This document shows, piece after piece, positions 25,812 to 28,298 of a DNA stretch of 28,298 nucleotides. The notes under the pieces are model-generated. The model saw only the letters and a list, made by a program, of their open reading frames with translations. It was not told the origin of the DNA and did no database searches. How positions within the stretch are numbered: the first letter of the stretch is position 1; each line of letters opens with the position of its first letter. The DNA comes from JAGOUY01 sp964541725 (GTDB lineage: Bacteria; Patescibacteriota; Patescibacteriia; 2-12-FULL-60-25): contig CAZIQG010000003.1 of NCBI GenBank assembly GCA_964541725.1, forward strand, positions 1 through 28,298, written 5' to 3'. A program made the position numbers and the translations under genes.

Positions 25812-26301
25812 GGCAAGCAACTTTATGGTCTTGAAGTGTTTTGACAACTTGCGCCGGCGAACCAGCCACGACGGTGTGTGGAGGGACGTCTTTTTTTACT
25901 AGCGCATGCGCGCCGATGACCGAGCCATGCCCAATCCGGACACCTGGCATAATAAAGGCATAAGTACCGATCCAAACATCGTCTTCGATGGTCACAGCTC
26001 CCGGCGTCATCGGATAGAGGCTCTGGAGTAAGGGGGATGTGTTGGGACCGGAATCGGTATGGATAATTACGCCGCACCCTAAGCTCACACGATTTCCGAT
26101 CGTTAAGGCGGCCGAGCCTCCATGCAGGAGACACCGTGCATTAATGTAGACGTCATCTCCTAACGTAAGAGGCGTTTGTTGCGACCCGTAGAGGATCACT
26201 CCATCGCGAACCTTAATACGGCTGCCCATGCGCACAAAATTCGGATGGACATTCTCGGAGAGGTCAATCTCGCTCCCACAGCTATAACCACCTCTTTGCA
26301 T
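25786..26301 (-). CDS. Left-handed beta-helix (hexapeptide) acetyltransferase
   Basis: A 171-residue acyltransferase of the LbH type, resembling the maltose acetyltransferase/WbbJ group. Hexapeptide turns run from about residue 25 to 155 (for example ..LTLGDDVYINARC.., ..LTIGNRVSLGCGVIIHTDSG.., ..VTIEDDVWIGTYAFIMPGVRIGHGSVIGAHALV..). The conserved tail is VPPHTVVAGSPAQVV. H81 in IIHTDSG is the probable catalytic histidine. It could N-acetylate the amino sugar made by the adjacent DegT enzyme or O-acetylate a glycan. Its own promoter lies nine bases upstream, so it can be expressed apart from the two genes behind it. Confidence 0.88.
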   Translation of the reverse strand: MQRGGYSCGSEIDLSENVHPNFVRMGSRIKVRDGVILYGSQQTPLTLGDDVYINARCLLHGGSAALTIGNRVSLGCGVIIHTDSGPNTSPLLQSLYPMTPGAVTIEDDVWIGTYAFIMPGVRIGHGSVIGAHALVKKDVPPHTVVAGSPAQVVKTLQDHKVACHACSLSRS

Positions 26302-26309
26302 ATGAGGGC

Positions 26310-26338
26310 ACTATACCCAAGCCCCTGGCATGAAACAA
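26310..26338 (-). promoter_or_regulatory. Promoter of the acyltransferase/DegT unit, near-leaderless
   Basis: The minus strand reads TTGTTT (26333-26338), a 17-base spacer, TATAGT (26310-26315), then eight bases and ATG 26301. Spacing and -10 are near consensus; predicted transcription start lies at or next to the start codon. Confidence 0.65.
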
Positions 26339-26350
26339 GAGCACTTCGTT

Positions 26351-27796
26351 TTAGCAGCGAATTCCTGGCACGCCGCAGCCTTCGCGAAAATTGGCAATGA
26401 TTGCGCCCGATATATAGTCTACGTGACGGATGGTCATCCCTTGGTGACACGGGAAGATGAGAGTAGTGGAGTTCGTCGTAACTCCAACCTCAACCCCAAA
26501 GCGACGAACAAAGGCCGCAACGGTACTTGCCTGTTCCGCGGTATGGAATTTGGCAAAAAATCCGTAGGGACACGCTTCGATGGGAAGCGTCACGGATGTA
26601 ACGACGGAACGCAGATTCTCCTCGTAGCGCGCGCGAAGCAGTTGACGATAGACCCGTATTTGCGCCAGTTGCTGAGATTGCGCAGCGAGCATGGCGTATA
26701 TCTCTTCTTCTTTCCCTGGATCAGACGCGCCATGCACTTTCCATAAGCGCTCATGAGGAATTTGTGTTCCAACCAAAAAGGCTCCAAACGGAAGAGTGAA
26801 CGGCGTGCCAGCGGCATATATTTGAAAATCACCCGCACCCACTCCTTCGCTGCCCCACACGTACGTGCAATCTTCTATCAACGGGATCCTTCGCTCCTTG
26901 GCAAAGACTTGCCAGCTTGACCAGTCGCTCTCGGACATAGCCGACGTACGCAGGACATAAATAGCTTTTACACGATCAGAAGGAGAGAGTGTGCAGGGAA
27001 CAAGCGCTTTAACTGACTCGAGAGATGTTTCCGGATCAAGCGGGCTTTCGGCGCCAAATATACACAGGAGCTCTCCGCCATCTGCAAAACATCCCGATTC
27101 AACCAGTTCACGTATACAGACGGTACGCGCAAGAACAGGCGTTGGGAGCGTGGTAAACGATTGGGTACCGAGAGTCTCTGCAAGCCACGCACTTCCCACT
27201 TCAGGATCCCCGAGCGGCTGGCCGTAGGCCGCGAGATCGAATGGTTCCAGCCCAATTCGAAATGGGATATCGAGTGGACGCATTACGAGCGGATACGTGT
27301 ATTGTCGGAACCCTTGAAAATAGCGCTGGAGACTAAAACGATAGGAACCACCCACATCTAAGTAACGATACGGTCCAGGGGTAAAATATTTTATTACATG
27401 CCACAAAAGAAGGTTGGGGGTTTGACGTTCTTTCCCCTCTTTTGTTGAGGCATGACAGAGTAAAAAAACCTTTGATGTCCCGGGAATACCCGCCAGCAAA
27501 ATCCAACCAAGCTTCACTTGCGTAGCCTCATCAACCGCAATAAAGGCGTGATGACGGGGCTCAAATTGCGCGGGAATATCGTCATCATTAGGGGTGATGG
27601 CGCGCATCGCTTCTAGGTCGTCACTCTGGAAATCGAGCGGACGAATATGGACGCCTAAACGCTCCCCTTTACGCACACTGGTACGCACACGCTTATCTAG
27701 CGCCTGCCAGACGGTGTCGATATCGGTAAGCTCAATTAAACTGCCCCACACTACATAGTCTTTACTTATATATCTCCCAGCCGCCTGTGTTCCCAT
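26351..27796 (-). CDS. FemAB-like acyltransferase fused to a degenerate DegT domain
   Basis: A 481-residue two-part protein. Residues about 20-175 resemble the GNAT-fold FemAB/BioF2-like group: RTSVRKGERLGV (38-49), a substrate-loop block and the closing YLDVGGS..FSLQRYFQGFRQYTYPL (145-169). Residues about 225-480 look like a shortened DegT aminotransferase: LDPETSLESVKALV, AKERRIPLIEDC (299-310, with the PLP-ring Asp kept at D309), and a C-terminal LIFPCHQGMTIRHVDYI. But the lysine segment is DFQIYAAGTPFTLPFG (323-338) with no lysine, and the N-terminal third of the aminotransferase fold is missing. So the second half is probably a non-catalytic partner or scaffold. It starts 10 bases after the dehydrogenase stop. 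The domain assignments are by eye and moderate. Confidence 0.6.
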   Translation of the reverse strand: MGTQAAGRYISKDYVVWGSLIELTDIDTVWQALDKRVRTSVRKGERLGVHIRPLDFQSDDLEAMRAITPNDDDIPAQFEPRHHAFIAVDEATQVKLGWILLAGIPGTSKVFLLCHASTKEGKERQTPNLLLWHVIKYFTPGPYRYLDVGGSYRFSLQRYFQGFRQYTYPLVMRPLDIPFRIGLEPFDLAAYGQPLGDPEVGSAWLAETLGTQSFTTLPTPVLARTVCIRELVESGCFADGGELLCIFGAESPLDPETSLESVKALVPCTLSPSDRVKAIYVLRTSAMSESDWSSWQVFAKERRIPLIEDCTYVWGSEGVGAGDFQIYAAGTPFTLPFGAFLVGTQIPHERLWKVHGASDPGKEEEIYAMLAAQSQQLAQIRVYRQLLRARYEENLRSVVTSVTLPIEACPYGFFAKFHTAEQASTVAAFVRRFGVEVGVTTNSTTLIFPCHQGMTIRHVDYISGAIIANFREGCGVPGIRC

Positions 27797-27806
27797 AGAC
27801 GAGGGG

Positions 27807-28298
27807 TTAGATGGCTTGTGGGGCTCCGCCGTTTTTGAGGGAACGCATCGCCGCTTCTAAAATACGCACGACTTCTAAACCAGCTTGACCACCGGTTTCT
27901 GGTTCGCGATGTTCACGAATGGAAGCGATAAATTCTTGCAGTTGAAGGAAGAGTGGTTCTTGCTGCGTCACATAGGGAATGGAAATATCGCCGGTACGAA
28001 TCTGGGGATAAAATGGGGTGTCTTTTACCGGATCGTAGGTGCCACAATCGTAAATACGCAAGGGCTCATTCAGGTCCATATCGTTATAGACAATCATGCG
28101 TTTGTTACCGGCTACCACCATCTGGCGCTGCTTAAGGGGTGAAAACCAGTTCACGTGCAAATGCGCAATCAGATCCTGCCCATAATCCAGCGTGAGATAG
28201 ACCATGGTTTCCTGTGCATGTGTTGGGTGCGGGACGTGTTGCGCGCCCTTGGCCGAAACACGGATAGGCCTTTTTCCTGGCAACAAGGCATCAAAAAT
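27807..28298 (-). CDS. Gfo/Idh/MocA-family sugar dehydrogenase (C-terminal part)
   Basis: The last 163 residues of an oxidoreductase that runs off the right edge. The frame is open to the last base and reads IFDALLPGKRPIRVSAKG, which matches the start of the C-terminal domain of Gfo/Idh/MocA proteins. Strand-rich text follows (LTLDYGQDLIAHLHVNWFSP, MVVAGNKRMIVYND), ending EFIASIREHREPETGGQAGLEVVRILEAAMRSL, a clear family tail. The NAD-binding half is outside the window. With the DegT aminotransferase and acyltransferase nearby it probably oxidises a nucleotide sugar at C-3, as WbpB/WlbA do, to give the keto sugar for transamination. It may be the first or second gene of this leftward unit. 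Confidence 0.85.
   Translation of the reverse strand: MFDALLPGKRPIRVSAKGAQHVPHPTHAQETMVYLTLDYGQDLIAHLHVNWFSPLKQRQMVVAGNKRMIVYNDMDLNEPLRIYDCGTYDPVKDTPFYPQIRTGDISIPYVTQQEPLFLQLQEFIASIREHREPETGGQAGLEVVRILEAAMRSLKNGGAPQAI

Overview
The window is one long cell-surface glycan locus from a bacterium of middling G+C content. It holds 21 recognisable protein genes packed end to end and no RNA genes. Almost all of them make, move or decorate sugars: a Wzx-type flippase, GT4 and GT2 glycosyltransferases, four multi-pass GT-C-like membrane proteins, GDP-L-fucose synthesis (gmd, fcl), a 3-amino-sugar cassette, five stand-alone or fused methyltransferases plus an FkbM one, a NodU/CmcH-type carbamoyltransferase, an AsnB-type amidotransferase and a membrane fatty acid desaturase. 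Genes are separated by 3 to 12 bases or overlap, and hardly any start codon has a Shine-Dalgarno sequence. This style suggests a small-genome uncultured lineage such as Patescibacteria/CPR. That is only an impression, since there is no ribosomal or phylogenetic marker here.

Layout. 1-1248 (+): flippase, cut by the left edge. 1281-2969 (-): a strongly G+C-rich gene for a Cys-rich lipoprotein of the kind common in Myxococcota, with its own SD and its own terminator; it looks imported. 3204-4259 (+): GT4 glycosyltransferase. 4267-15073 (-): a nine-gene unit read leftwards, starting with two GT-C membrane proteins, then an SDR epimerase, a third GT-C protein, gmd, fcl, an FkbM methyltransferase, a methyltransferase-GT2 fusion and a methyltransferase. 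15174-16055 (+): desaturase, divergent from that unit. 16045-19426 (-): polyprenyl-phosphate-type GT2, carbamoyltransferase, methyltransferase. 19586-21151 (+): a fourth GT-C-like membrane protein. 21195-28298 (-): a second sugar unit with a Gfo/Idh/MocA dehydrogenase (cut by the right edge), an unusual FemAB-like/pseudo-aminotransferase fusion, a hexapeptide acyltransferase, a DegT aminotransferase, a GT2, asnB and a methyltransferase.

How they may work together (inference): Gmd and Fcl supply GDP-fucose. The Gfo/Idh, DegT and acyltransferase proteins supply an N-acylated 3-amino sugar. GT4 and GT2 enzymes build lipid-linked oligosaccharides, which the flippase moves across the membrane. The DPM1-like GT2 makes polyprenyl-phosphate sugars for the GT-C proteins on the outer face. 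FkbM, the other methyltransferases, the carbamoyltransferase and AsnB cap and modify the glycan.

The points most worth following are: the fusion at 26351-27796, in which a GNAT/FemAB-like domain is joined to a shortened DegT domain lacking the catalytic lysine, next to an intact DegT gene; the imported lipoprotein transcription unit, whose terminator now encodes the end of the flippase; and a set of well-formed promoters whose -10 boxes lie only 7 to 12 bases from the start codon, implying leaderless mRNAs.
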